Below are positions 16,401 to 25,768 of a DNA stretch of 51,009 nucleotides, piece after piece. The translations under genes were made by a program, and so were the position numbers. Source of the stretch: an uncultured Prevotellaceae bacterium. Its GTDB lineage: Bacteria; Bacteroidota; Bacteroidia; Bacteroidales; Bacteroidaceae. Below the pieces are notes generated by a model that worked only from the letters and a program-made list of their open reading frames with translations, made no database searches and was not told the origin of the DNA. The stretch spans positions 1-51,009 of the forward strand of contig OMXV01000030.1 of the NCBI GenBank assembly GCA_900315075.1, read 5' to 3'. Positions within the stretch are counted from its first letter, which is position 1. Each line of letters starts with the position of its first letter.

Positions 16401-17909
16401 ATGAATATTACCCGAATAGCCAGCAAAATCTTTCAAAAACGGCAGAAAGAACTGGAGCGCCATCTCACCGAGGGTGAGGTGTTGCAACAGGAAGTACTCA
16501 TGCGCCTTATTGCGCGTGCTAAAGACACGGAATTTGGCCGCACCCACCTGTTCAGCACCATCAAGACCTACGATGACTTCGCCAACAACCTGACCCTCAA
16601 CAGTTACGAGGAACTCAAAGGCGACATCGACCGTATGCGGCATGGCGAATCCGATCTGCTATGGCCCGGCCGCATCAAATGGTATGCCAAATCCTCTGGC
16701 ACCACCAACGACAAGAGTAAATTCATTCCTGTCTCCTCTGAAGGTCTTCAGCATATCCATTATGCCGGTGGATTCGACACCGTGGCACTCTATCTGCGCA
16801 ACAATCCCAATAGTCGCCTCTTCGATGGTAAAAGCCTCATTCTCGGTGGCAGTCACACCCCAAACTACCAACTGAAAGACAGTTTAGTGGGCGACCTTAG
16901 TGCTATCCTCATCGAAAATATCAACCCACTGGCCAATCTCGTCAGGGTGCCAAAGAAAAAAACAGCACTGCTAAACGATTTTGAGATAAAACGCGACCGT
17001 ATCGCACACGAGACTGTGGGCAAAAACGTCACTAATCTCTCTGGTGTACCCTCATGGATGCTCTCTGTGCTCATGCGCGTGCTTGAAATATCGGGAAAGA
17101 AAACTCTCAACGAAGTATGGCCCAACTTAGAGGTATTCTTCCATGGTGGAGTGGCTTTCACACCCTATCGCCAACAATATGCTGAGATTATCACAGGCGA
17201 CAAGATGCACTATATGGAAACCTACAATGCCAGCGAGGGGTTCTTTGGAATACAAGACGACCCCGCCGACAGTTCCATGCTACTCATGCTCGACTATGAT
17301 ATTTTCTACGAGTTCATCCCCCTTGAGGATATTGACAAAGAACATCCCACAGTGCTCCCACTGTCGGCCATAAAAACCGGGCAAAACTATGCCATGGTTA
17401 TCTCCACTTCTTGTGGACTATGGCGATATATAATTGGCGACACTGTCATGTTCACATCGAAAAACCCCTATAAGTTTGTTATTACTGGGCGCACCAAACA
17501 CTTTATCAATGCCTTCGGCGAGGAACTTATCGTAGATAACGCCGAGAAAGGACTCGCCTATGCCTGCAAAGAGACTGGCGCTGAAGTAATGGAATACACC
17601 GCGGCACCCGTGTTCATGGACAACCATGCCCGCTGCCGACACCAATGGCTGATAGAATTCTCTAAAGCTCCTGATGATTTACAACGTTTCGGCCAACTAC
17701 TCGACAAAAAACTTCAGGAAATCAATAGCGACTATGAAGCCAAACGCTACAAAGACCTCACACTACAACACTTGGAAATTATTCAAGCCCGAACAGGTCT
17801 TTTCAACGACTGGCTCAAGTCGAAAGGAAAACTCGGTGGACAGCACAAAGTGCCACGACTGGCCAACAACCGACGGTTCATCGAAGAGATACTGGCGTTG
17901 AATCATTAG
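16401..17909 (+). CDS. GH3-family acyl-adenylating enzyme
   Basis: Member of the GH3 group of the adenylate-forming superfamily, named for plant enzymes that join jasmonate or auxin to amino acids through an acyl-AMP. The 502 residues contain the ATP/AMP loop WYAKSSGTTNDKSKFIPVS (about 94-112), the FHGGVAFTPYRQQY segment (about 248-261), YNASEGFFGIQDDP (about 275-288) and GRTKHFINAFGEEL (about 363-376) at the hinge to the C-terminal domain. It begins 2 bases after rnc. The acyl and amine substrates in bacteria are not established as far as I know. Confidence 0.85.
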   Translation: MNITRIASKIFQKRQKELERHLTEGEVLQQEVLMRLIARAKDTEFGRTHLFSTIKTYDDFANNLTLNSYEELKGDIDRMRHGESDLLWPGRIKWYAKSSGTTNDKSKFIPVSSEGLQHIHYAGGFDTVALYLRNNPNSRLFDGKSLILGGSHTPNYQLKDSLVGDLSAILIENINPLANLVRVPKKKTALLNDFEIKRDRIAHETVGKNVTNLSGVPSWMLSVLMRVLEISGKKTLNEVWPNLEVFFHGGVAFTPYRQQYAEIITGDKMHYMETYNASEGFFGIQDDPADSSMLLMLDYDIFYEFIPLEDIDKEHPTVLPLSAIKTGQNYAMVISTSCGLWRYIIGDTVMFTSKNPYKFVITGRTKHFINAFGEELIVDNAEKGLAYACKETGAEVMEYTAAPVFMDNHARCRHQWLIEFSKAPDDLQRFGQLLDKKLQEINSDYEAKRYKDLTLQHLEIIQARTGLFNDWLKSKGKLGGQHKVPRLANNRRFIEEILALNH

Positions 17910-17919
17910 AAATATAAGG

Positions 17920-18010
17920 TGAGAAGTAAGAGGTAAGAGGTGAGAGAATACCTTTCCAATCTCTCTCTTGACTTTACTTTTTTCTCCGTAGGCGACGGTT
18001 TCGCCGTCGC
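17920..18010. repeat. gaggtaag tandem units and REP-like hairpin, copy 3
   Basis: Between the GH3 gene and the Ig-like lipoprotein are gagaagtaagaggtaagaggtgagag units (17920-17946) and the hairpin GCGACGG-ttt-cgCCGTCGC (17992-18010) preceded by 'tttctccgta', 17 bases before the next start codon. The hairpin would lie in the leader of the next gene. Confidence 0.7.
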
Positions 18011-18027
18011 AGCAACCATCCAACATC

Positions 18028-20010
18028 ATGAATAATCTCCGAAAAAGCATCCTGACATTTGCGGCAATACTTGCCTTGATAGGCTGCGCCAATATGGGGC
18101 AGCCAGATGGAGGATGGTATGACGAGACACCACCACGCGTGATGGGATGCACTCCTGCCGACCAGTCGACCAATGTCGATGCTAAGAAAATCACTATCTA
18201 CTTTGATGAATACATCAAACTCGACAACCCCTCGGAAAAAGTCGTCGTCTCGCCACCACAATTAGAGACACCTGAAATCAAAGGGGCGGGCAACCGCATC
18301 ATTGTGGAACTCAACGACTCGCTGAAACCTAATACCACCTACACCATCGACTTCTCTGATGCTATCTCAGACAACAATGAGGGCAATCCATTGGGCAACT
18401 ACACTTATAGTTTCTCCACAGGAACATCTATTGACACCCTCGAAGTGTCGGGATATGTGCTCGAAGCAGAAAATCTCGAGCCTATCAAAGGCATACTCGT
18501 AGGACTTTATGCTAATCTCGCTGACTCGGCATTCACCACAGAACCAATGCTACGCGTCTCACGCACCGACAGTCGCGGCCGTTTCAATATCAAGGGTGTA
18601 GCACCTGGTGAATATAGAATCTATGCCCTACAGGATGTAGATAACAACTACCAGTTTTCGCAAAAGAGCGAAAAAATGGCTTTCTCACACGAGATTATCA
18701 CTCCTTCGTGGAAACCCGACGTCAGACAAGACACCCTCTGGCGTGACTCCCTCCATATCGACGACATCATACAGACAGGATACACCCATTTCCTGCCCGA
18801 CGATATTGTACTACGCGCTTTCACCGAAACACAAACCGACCGCTTTCTACTCAAACAAGAGCGTAGTGTTCCTGAGAAGATGACATTCTATTTTACCTAT
18901 GGTAATCCACAACTACCAGAAATCCATGGAATGAACTTCGACGACACCGATGCCTTGCTCTTAGAGACCAACGCTCTTCAAGACACGCTTACCTATTGGC
19001 TACGTGACACCACTTTGGTCAACACCGACACACTGAACATTACCTACACTTATCTCCACACCGACACCTTGGGGGTACTCCAAACACATACCGACACCTT
19101 GGAAATTCTTTCCAAGACTCCTTATGCCAAACGTCTCAAAGAACAGGAAAAAGAACGGGAGAAATGGGAAAAAGAACAGGAGAAAGCCAAAAAACGTGGT
19201 AAAAGCTATCTTGAGGAGATGCCACCCAAAGCATTGGAAATTAAAATACAGATGCCACAGGATATGTATCCCGATGCCTATATGTATTTCAATTTCGACA
19301 CACCCATTGCCATTGCCGACACCTCGAAGATACGACTATCGGCACGCAACGACACAATCTGGGAACCACGACCCTTCCTCTTGGAAGACTTACCTACCTA
19401 CATGGGCATTCCTGCCTGTCAGGCAATACGTTCATACAGGCTGTCGCACGCTTCTACCGACGGACTTTGGGAAATGGCCACAGAATACAAATTGGAACTC
19501 GACTCTGCGGCATTCATTGATATCTATGGCCATGCGTCGCTCGCAACAGGCAAATCCATGCGTGTGAAAGCCGAAGAAGACTTCACTACTGTCACATTCA
19601 ACGTCATCACTTCCGATACGGTGCCTTATATAGGACAACTTTTAGACAAAGGCCAGAAGGTGGTACGACAAGCTGTGGCTTTTGACGGCGTGCTACGCTT
19701 TCAATACGTAAAACCCGGAGAATACTATCTGCGACTCTATGCCGATTCCAACAACAATGGACTCTGGGACACAGGATGCTACAAAGACGATCTTCAGGCA
19801 GAAATGGTGTATTACTATCCCGAGGTCATTGAATGTAAAGCAAAATGGCCACTCCAATTGAGTTGGAACCCTACCAGCGTTTTCTTGGCCCGACAAAAGC
19901 CTGCTGCTATCACCAAACAAAAGCCTGACAAAGATAAAAAGATAAAAAACAAAAACGCTGAACGCGCAAGCAAATTGGGCATCATCTATGTGCCAAATAA
20001 TAGATATTAA
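18028..20010 (+). CDS. Ig-like (Big_5) domain lipoprotein
   Basis: A 660-residue predicted lipoprotein: residues 1-20 form a signal ending LALIGC (Cys20). The first domain, PPRVMGCTPADQSTNVDAKK to YSFSTG (about 37-130), is a bacterial Ig-like domain of the Big_5 type. It is followed by a carboxypeptidase-regulatory-like beta segment (GYVLEAENLEPIKGILVGL, about 145-163) and a long beta-rich region. A highly charged stretch of Lys/Glu (about 370-390) breaks the middle, and the C-terminus is Lys-rich. The domains suggest a surface or periplasmic structural protein. It is followed by DUF3108 and an ArnT-like gene, possibly a conserved envelope set. Confidence 0.8.
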   Translation: MNNLRKSILTFAAILALIGCANMGQPDGGWYDETPPRVMGCTPADQSTNVDAKKITIYFDEYIKLDNPSEKVVVSPPQLETPEIKGAGNRIIVELNDSLKPNTTYTIDFSDAISDNNEGNPLGNYTYSFSTGTSIDTLEVSGYVLEAENLEPIKGILVGLYANLADSAFTTEPMLRVSRTDSRGRFNIKGVAPGEYRIYALQDVDNNYQFSQKSEKMAFSHEIITPSWKPDVRQDTLWRDSLHIDDIIQTGYTHFLPDDIVLRAFTETQTDRFLLKQERSVPEKMTFYFTYGNPQLPEIHGMNFDDTDALLLETNALQDTLTYWLRDTTLVNTDTLNITYTYLHTDTLGVLQTHTDTLEILSKTPYAKRLKEQEKEREKWEKEQEKAKKRGKSYLEEMPPKALEIKIQMPQDMYPDAYMYFNFDTPIAIADTSKIRLSARNDTIWEPRPFLLEDLPTYMGIPACQAIRSYRLSHASTDGLWEMATEYKLELDSAAFIDIYGHASLATGKSMRVKAEEDFTTVTFNVITSDTVPYIGQLLDKGQKVVRQAVAFDGVLRFQYVKPGEYYLRLYADSNNNGLWDTGCYKDDLQAEMVYYYPEVIECKAKWPLQLSWNPTSVFLARQKPAAITKQKPDKDKKIKNKNAERASKLGIIYVPNNRY

Positions 20011-20015
20011 TTTTT

Positions 20016-20069
20016 CGGAGTAATCGGAGTATTCAGAGTATTCAGAGTATTCAGAGTAATCCGAGTAAT
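20016..20069. repeat. 9-base tandem repeat, CRGAGTAWT, 6 copies
   Basis: Six units of the same 9-base repeat as at 1542-1631, in the same orientation, starting 6 bases after the lipoprotein stop and ending about 80 bases before the DUF3108 gene. Confidence 0.9.
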
Positions 20070-20150
20070 CAGTAATCATCTCTTAAACTAAAGCCTATTG
20101 TCTAACGTCTAATGTCTAAAGACTTTAAAAATTCTAAACCTTCAAAGAAA

Positions 20151-20936
20151 ATGAAAAAATACCTGTTTACATTACTGTTCACCCTGGCCGCCATGACGGC
20201 CTCTGCACAATGCCCACTAACCAACAAGGCTTTTACTTCGGGCGAGTACTTAACCTACAACCTCTACTTCAACTGGAAATTCGTCTGGGTGAAGGTTGGC
20301 ACAGCAACTATGTCAACCATCTCTACCAAATACGATGGTCAGCCTGCCTTTAAAAGCACCCTCATCACTCGAGGCAACGGAAAACTCGACAAATATTTTG
20401 TCATGCGCGACACCCTTATCGGCTATGTCACCCCTACCCTATCACCACTGTATTTTCGCAAAGGCTCAGTAGAGCAAGACCGCTACACAGTGGATGAAGT
20501 GTGGTACACCTACAACAATGGCACATGCAACCTGAAGATGCACCGCCAGAAGGCTGATGGCACACACCAGCGTTTTGCCAAAAGCAGCGAACAATGTGTC
20601 TATGACATGCTCAACCTCTTCTCACGTGCCCGTAACTTCAACACCGATGGCTGGACTAAAGGACATACCATCAAAGTACCTGTCGCCGATGGCAACGGCA
20701 TGACCACAGCCACCCTAAAATACATGGGTAAGGAGAAGGTGAAGGGTGACAACGACATCACTTACATGTGTCTGAAATTGGAATATTCTGAATACGTTGA
20801 GAAGAAGAAAAAATGGAAGACCTATGGCACCTTCTTCGTTACTGACGACAACAAACATGTTCCCGTGCGCCTTGACGTAGATTTGAACTGGGGCAAGGCT
20901 AAAGCCTTTGTCACTACCATGAGAGGAGTCATCTGA
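20151..20936 (+). CDS. DUF3108 domain secreted protein
   Basis: A 261-residue exported protein. The start at 20151 gives MKKYLFTLLFTLAAMTASAQ, a clean signal peptide; an in-frame start 39 bases earlier would put a charged stretch in front of it. The mature part matches the DUF3108 pattern: FTSGEYLTYNLYFNWKFVWV (23-42), repeated beta strands, and a C-terminal VRLDVDLNWGKAKAFVTTM. The fold is probably a periplasmic beta barrel-like or LolA-like sheet, with function unknown. It overlaps the ArnT-like gene by one base (TGATG), so the two are coupled. Confidence 0.85.
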   Translation: MKKYLFTLLFTLAAMTASAQCPLTNKAFTSGEYLTYNLYFNWKFVWVKVGTATMSTISTKYDGQPAFKSTLITRGNGKLDKYFVMRDTLIGYVTPTLSPLYFRKGSVEQDRYTVDEVWYTYNNGTCNLKMHRQKADGTHQRFAKSSEQCVYDMLNLFSRARNFNTDGWTKGHTIKVPVADGNGMTTATLKYMGKEKVKGDNDITYMCLKLEYSEYVEKKKKWKTYGTFFVTDDNKHVPVRLDVDLNWGKAKAFVTTMRGVI

Positions 20937-22651
20937 TGAAAAAAATACTGCTCATACTGCTGCTATGCACCATCGCGGTGGTTCCTTTTTTAGGAACCTT
21001 CGACTACAACACCAAAGGTGAGCCACGCGAAGCCATCGTGTCGCTCACCATGGTAGAGTCTGACAACTGGATTATTCCACGCAACAGTGTGGGCGAAATA
21101 GCCTACAAACCGCCACTCTTCCACTGGGCAATTGCTGCCGTTTCCAGCATCAATGGCAAGGTGACGGAATTTACCTCGCGTATTCCCTCGGCGGTGGCAT
21201 TTATTCTGCTTACCGTCATTACTTATATTTTCTTGCGTCGGCGCAGCGATGAGCGCACCGCACTATTTACTTCCGTACTGGTGTTCACAGCCTATGAACT
21301 ACACCGTATGGGGTTCAACTGTCGTGTGGATATGCTACTCACCCTCTTCATCGTAGCGGCCATGTATGGCCTTTACCGATGGTATGAGCGGGGTATGAAA
21401 GGCATCCCTTGGGTGGCGGTGCTCATGATGAGCCTCGGCACCCTCACTAAAGGTCCTATCGGGGCACTGTTGCCTTGTCTTGTCACAGGCGTCTTCCTCT
21501 TACTACGCAAGGTGAATTTCTTCAAGGCTTTACTGTGGATGATGGCCCTCGGACTACTTTCACTCATTATCCCGGCATGTTGGTATTTCGCTGCCTATCA
21601 GCAGGCTGGTGACGAATTCGTGCAACTGATGATGGAAGAAAATGTAGGGCGTATGACAAATACCATGACTTACAAGGTACACGAGGCTCCATGGTTCATG
21701 AATTTCGCCTACATCCTGATGAGCATGGCACCATGGACACTCCTTGGTCTCATATCACTGCGATGGCTCCACTACAGCAGTCCAAAAGGCATAAAATGGG
21801 CCACAATACGTGAAAATACTTCTTCCTGGCTGCGCCGAGTGCATCCACTCACACTTTATGCGCTCACCGCTGTGGTGGTAATCACTCTGTTTTTCTGCAT
21901 CCCTGAATGTAAGCGCAGTGTTTATCTGATGCCTATATACCCATTCCTATCGTTCCTTACGGCAAAATACCTGTTGAGAATGTCGCAGCGACACAGTTGT
22001 CCTTTTGGCATCTACGCAGGTTTCCTCTCCGTTTTTGGCATTATCATTGCCCTGCTGTTCATCGCACTGAAATTTGTTGCACTGCCTTCTTCCATGTTTC
22101 ATGGCAAGAATGCCTTCGACTCTCAAGAAATGGTATCTAATCTCTCAGGCGACAATAGCATCGTCAGTTGGATGATTATCCTGCTGACATTGATAGCATG
22201 TGGGCTATGGTGGCGATGGCGCCGACAGCATCGTGGCGGTCAACCAGCTTTGCAGGCTATCATCGTCATGACTTTATTGCTCTATCTGTGTTTTGATGCT
22301 GTACTCAAACCCAGCATCCTCAACGCCAAGTCGCAAAAACATATCGCACAGCAAATAGAGGCTCTCGTGCCACAAGGGCAAGGACAACTCTATGAATATA
22401 TCGAGAAAGGTATTCAAGCCAAGGGAGACCCCATACACTACTATGAACTTAATTTCTATATGGGCGACCGCATCGACAATTTCCATCTCCGTAAACCACA
22501 GAGTGGCTATCTGCTCATTGGCGATAAAGATGCTGAATTACGCATGGCTGAATTCCAAAATGAGGGCTATCAATTTAAATTGCTCTACACCTCAGGTCAA
22601 GAGCCTGTCTTAAAACAAACCCTACAATTGTATCAGTTCTGGAAACTATAA
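20936..22651 (+). CDS. ArnT-like lipid-linked glycosyltransferase (GT39/GT83 type)
   Basis: A 571-residue inner-membrane protein with about 12 hydrophobic segments. The first periplasmic loop contains GEPREAIVSLTMVESDNWIIP (25-45) and YKPPLFHWAIAA (54-65), the acceptor/donor motif of ArnT and PMT-type enzymes that use undecaprenyl-phosphate sugars. LTKGPIGALLP (about 166-176) is a second family motif. ArnT adds aminoarabinose to lipid A; here the sugar and acceptor are unknown. Coupling to DUF3108 and the strong terminator right after the gene mark the end of the operon. Confidence 0.85.
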   Translation: MKKILLILLLCTIAVVPFLGTFDYNTKGEPREAIVSLTMVESDNWIIPRNSVGEIAYKPPLFHWAIAAVSSINGKVTEFTSRIPSAVAFILLTVITYIFLRRRSDERTALFTSVLVFTAYELHRMGFNCRVDMLLTLFIVAAMYGLYRWYERGMKGIPWVAVLMMSLGTLTKGPIGALLPCLVTGVFLLLRKVNFFKALLWMMALGLLSLIIPACWYFAAYQQAGDEFVQLMMEENVGRMTNTMTYKVHEAPWFMNFAYILMSMAPWTLLGLISLRWLHYSSPKGIKWATIRENTSSWLRRVHPLTLYALTAVVVITLFFCIPECKRSVYLMPIYPFLSFLTAKYLLRMSQRHSCPFGIYAGFLSVFGIIIALLFIALKFVALPSSMFHGKNAFDSQEMVSNLSGDNSIVSWMIILLTLIACGLWWRWRRQHRGGQPALQAIIVMTLLLYLCFDAVLKPSILNAKSQKHIAQQIEALVPQGQGQLYEYIEKGIQAKGDPIHYYELNFYMGDRIDNFHLRKPQSGYLLIGDKDAELRMAEFQNEGYQFKLLYTSGQEPVLKQTLQLYQFWKL

Positions 22652-22656
22652 AACAG

Positions 22657-22699
22657 GAGGTCGAAAGGTTAAATATCAATCTTTCGACCTTATTTTTTA
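22657..22699 (+). terminator. Intrinsic terminator after the ArnT-like gene
   Basis: Perfect 10-base stem AGGTCGAAAG (22658-22667) with CTTTCGACCT (22681-22690), a 13-base loop and the tail TATTTTTTAT. It lies 6 bases after the stop codon. Confidence 0.9.
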
Positions 22700-22823
22700 T
22701 CATTTCCAACTACGGTTTTCCATAGTTTTTACCTTGAAAAACATTATTTCTTTAAAATAATTAGAGTCATTTCTTTTTTATTTCCTATTTTTGTTTGAAA
22801 ATAGGAACTACTTATGCTTTTCT

Positions 22824-22940
22824 CTGAGTAATCGGAGTAATCAGAGTAATCAGAGTATTCAGAGTAATCAGAGTAATCAGAGTAATCAGAGTAATCAGAG
22901 TAATCAGAGTAATCAGAGTATTCGGAGTAATCAGAGTAAT
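22824..22940. repeat. 9-base tandem repeat, CRGAGTAWT, 13 copies
   Basis: Thirteen uninterrupted 9-base units, the longest of the three arrays of this repeat in the window. It lies between a terminator and a promoter, about 90 bases upstream of the -33 box of the beta-helix gene. The rest of the 455-base gap (22700-22823) is AT-rich with no gene. Confidence 0.9.
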
Positions 22941-23026
22941 CAGATAAAACTGTAGTTTATTTCATCGCTGTTCAAGCACGTTTCATCCCATGAAACCACA
23001 CGTTTCAGAAAGGAAAGACACTAAAA

Positions 23027-23059
23027 TTTGGAAGACACCACTATCAAACTATATCTTTG
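23027..23059 (+). promoter_or_regulatory. Promoter of the beta-helix gene pair
   Basis: TTTG at 23027-23030, a 21-base spacer and TATCTTTG at 23052-23059 fit the Bacteroidota consensus. The leader of about 40 bases leads to the start at 23107. Confidence 0.75.
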
Positions 23060-23106
23060 CAACAGAAATCAATAACCAAAGTATTCACACATAAAACAAA
23101 TCGATT

Positions 23107-24039
23107 ATGAAAAAAGTATTAATGATTCTGGCCGCCATCTGCATGACTATGGCCGCCAACGCAAAAATCCTGAGAGTTAGTAATGTCAGCGGTAGCTCGG
23201 CACCATACAAATCTATAGAAGCTGCCCAGGATGCCGCCAGTGCTGGAGATACCATCATGGTAGAAGGTTCAAAAACCACTTATGGTGATGCATATGGCTA
23301 TGGAGCAATTACTCTAACAAAAAGAGTTGTGCTCATCGGTCCGGGATATTGGCTTGCTGAAAATGGAATTATCAATGAAGGAGGAAGTGCCGCTGTTGTT
23401 GGAGACCTTACTATTAAAGTGAGCAATACTGTTATAAAAGGTATGACCACTCGTGATATTGAAATAAATGCATCTCATGTTGTTATTAACAGATGTCAAG
23501 TTACAGGTGGTATATCTTTCGCAGAAGGAGCCGACAATGCTATTATTAGTCAAAACTTTATTAAAGGTAATATTGGTCGTGGCAATGGATATGTAACTAA
23601 TTATCATCAAATTACGAACAACATTCTTACCGATGTCGAATCTAATCAAAACTATAGCACTATAAATCGTATAAATGATTGTACTGTAGCATATAACACT
23701 TTCAGAGACAAAACCACAAAATTATCTCTTACCAATAGTAAGATAGATCATAATATTTGGAAATCCTATGTTGAACATGGCTCCAGTAACAATCTATCCA
23801 ATAACTACGAAATCGACATCATCAACACTCAGGCCACCAATGATTTCATCGACACCAACTACTACAACTTAGAGATTCCTGCTGAGGTAATCAGCCAATA
23901 TGGTGCCTTCGCCGGTGACTCCCCCTACGTTATCAGTGGTGTACCCTCTGGCCCCATTATCACCGACTTAGAGATGCCCACAACCGTGGAAGTAGGCAGC
24001 ACTCCAACCGTAACCATTAAAGTTAGCATTTCAAAATGA
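23107..24039 (+). CDS. Secreted right-handed beta-helix repeat protein
   Basis: A 310-residue exported protein: signal peptide MKKVLMILAAICMTMAANA (1-19), then an IEAAQDAASAGDTIMVEG segment (38-55) typical of pectin-lyase-fold proteins, and short repeated strands with Asn-rich turns (about 90-250) as expected for a parallel beta-helix. The last 30 residues (PSGPIITDLEMPTTVEVGS...) are a separate short domain. I see no lyase active site. Base use is mosaic: the central part (about 23330-23770) is much richer in A+T and T-ending codons than either end. It overlaps the next gene by 4 bases, so the pair is probably made together. Confidence 0.75.
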   Translation: MKKVLMILAAICMTMAANAKILRVSNVSGSSAPYKSIEAAQDAASAGDTIMVEGSKTTYGDAYGYGAITLTKRVVLIGPGYWLAENGIINEGGSAAVVGDLTIKVSNTVIKGMTTRDIEINASHVVINRCQVTGGISFAEGADNAIISQNFIKGNIGRGNGYVTNYHQITNNILTDVESNQNYSTINRINDCTVAYNTFRDKTTKLSLTNSKIDHNIWKSYVEHGSSNNLSNNYEIDIINTQATNDFIDTNYYNLEIPAEVISQYGAFAGDSPYVISGVPSGPIITDLEMPTTVEVGSTPTVTIKVSISK

Positions 24040-25721
24040 GCAAACTGAGACTATTCACGCTCCTTTTGGTCGGCAGCATGGGTATGAGCCTGCATGCCCA
24101 GCAGCCAGTACGGATGGAGTATTTTCTCGACACCGACCCCGGTCATGGAGCCGCCCGTCAGTTAGCCCTCACCCAAAGTGGTGAAAGCAGCCTGACGCTC
24201 GACTTGAGCGATGCCGCTCCCGGAGCGCATATCCTCTATATGCGTACCCAGGATGACCGAGGACTGTGGTCCTCCACAGTCGCCCGCCCGGTGTATGTCA
24301 GGGAGAAGACCCCGGAGCCGCCGGTGCGCGTGGAATATTTCCTCGACACCGACCCCGGCTACGGCAAGGCTACACCCATCAGCAACCTTCTGTTGGGTGA
24401 GAGCACGATGACCTTCGACCTGAGCCACTATGCCGACGGTGCACATGTGCTCTGCGTGCGTAGCCAAGATGCCACTGGTAAATGGAGCACAGTGCTCAAC
24501 CGTCCGCTATTCATCGACCGCTTCCAGGACATCGTCCGCGTGGAATATTTCCTCGACGGTAACGATCCTGGCCTTGGCAAGGCTACTGCCGTCGCACTGC
24601 CCAATCAGGACTATATGGGCAACCTCGATTTCAACTTCCCACTTGATATTACAGGGTTGGAACTTGGCGAACATGAATTGTCGGTGCGTGCCCTCGATCG
24701 CTACGACCAATGGGCCAACATAGTGACACGACGTTTCACCATCGTCGAGAAAACAAATCCCGACGACCCAGACCCACCACAACCTCCACAGCCAGGTGGC
24801 GAACTGGCCAATATCGAGTATTTCTTTGATACAGACCCAGGCTATGGCAAGGGCACACGTTTAGAAGTTCTCAATGAAGGCACCAACACCTACCGTATGT
24901 CGGTGGAAGGCCTTGCAGCCGGTGCTCACCTACTGAGCCTCAGAGCCTGGGATGACAACACCAACTGGTCGCAGACTATCTCACGCCCCATCTATATCTG
25001 TTCGGTGATGGGACAACGTGCAAACCGCATGGAATATTTCTTCGACACCGACCCTGGCTATGGCCTTGCCCATGCGCTGCAAGCACCAGAGAATGGCGAA
25101 AAGAGTTATGCACTACCTATAGAAGGTATCGGCAGTGGAGCCCATATACTCTGCCTGCGTGCACAAGATGAACAGGGACGTTGGTCCACAGTGCTGTCAC
25201 GCCCACTCTACGTCATCAACCCCAGCGATGGAGAAATCACTGCCTTGGAATATTTCTTCGATAATGCCGACCCCGGTGTGGGTAAAGCCACTGCCGTAGC
25301 ATTGCCTGGCGAGAGTGCCACTGAGTTCACTTTCGACCTCGACATCTCACATCTCTCACTCGGCAACCACCAACTCTGCGTACGAGCTCGCGACGGTGAC
25401 AACCATTGGTCGATGCTACGCATCCAGCCATTCGAACTTGTTGGCGAGGGAATGGATATCCAGACTGTTGTATGGACACTGCAAGTGGGCATGGTTGCTA
25501 CCACCACGGAATGTCGCCTGAATAGCAACTCCGACCGCGGCAACTGTCATGTGGAAGTGGTGAACGCTGCTGGTATGCGCCTCGCTGCCACCAACTGGCA
25601 AGCCGCAGACCAACAACTCACATTGCCTATCAACGCACACCGCGGCGAAGTGGTTATCATCCGTGTCATCGACACAGACAACAACCGCACCGTATTGCGT
25701 AAAATTCGTATCGAGAGATAA
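24036..25721 (+). CDS. Secreted protein with six EYF(L/F)DxDPGxG repeats and a PorZ-like tail
   Basis: A 561-residue exported protein (signal about 1-21). After it come six imperfect repeats of about 65-80 residues, each starting with (V/M/I/L)EYFLDTDPGYG-like sequence and ending with (L/V)RxxDxxGxWS...RPxYV. Repeats 3 and 6 have the variant DGNDPG/DNADPG. A Pro-rich linker (DPDPPQPPQPGG) follows repeat 3. The acidic DxDPG turns could bind calcium, and the repeats look like beta sandwiches. The last 75 residues (HVEVVNAAGMRLAATNW to VLRKIRIER) resemble a type IX secretion C-terminal domain. It is coupled to the beta-helix protein and followed by a strong stem-loop. Function unknown; surface adhesion or glycan binding is a guess. 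Confidence 0.75.
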   Translation: MSKLRLFTLLLVGSMGMSLHAQQPVRMEYFLDTDPGHGAARQLALTQSGESSLTLDLSDAAPGAHILYMRTQDDRGLWSSTVARPVYVREKTPEPPVRVEYFLDTDPGYGKATPISNLLLGESTMTFDLSHYADGAHVLCVRSQDATGKWSTVLNRPLFIDRFQDIVRVEYFLDGNDPGLGKATAVALPNQDYMGNLDFNFPLDITGLELGEHELSVRALDRYDQWANIVTRRFTIVEKTNPDDPDPPQPPQPGGELANIEYFFDTDPGYGKGTRLEVLNEGTNTYRMSVEGLAAGAHLLSLRAWDDNTNWSQTISRPIYICSVMGQRANRMEYFFDTDPGYGLAHALQAPENGEKSYALPIEGIGSGAHILCLRAQDEQGRWSTVLSRPLYVINPSDGEITALEYFFDNADPGVGKATAVALPGESATEFTFDLDISHLSLGNHQLCVRARDGDNHWSMLRIQPFELVGEGMDIQTVVWTLQVGMVATTTECRLNSNSDRGNCHVEVVNAAGMRLAATNWQAADQQLTLPINAHRGEVVIIRVIDTDNNRTVLRKIRIER

Positions 25722-25724
25722 TTC

Positions 25725-25751
25725 AAGAGCGTGGGCAAGACCCACGCTCTT
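25725..25751 (+). terminator. Stem-loop after the repeat-protein gene
   Basis: Perfect 11-base stem AAGAGCGTGGG / CCCACGCTCTT around a 5-base loop, 4 bases after the stop. The downstream T tract is weak (ctcaataaaa), so it may be a partial terminator or an mRNA-stabilising end. Confidence 0.7.
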
Positions 25752-25768
25752 CTCAATAAAATATCATA

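Noticed and set aside
20016-20069. Tyr-Ser-Asp repeat peptide encoded on the minus strand through the 9-base repeat
   Set aside because: The frame is open only because the repeat length is a multiple of three; it overlaps the end of a real gene on the other strand.
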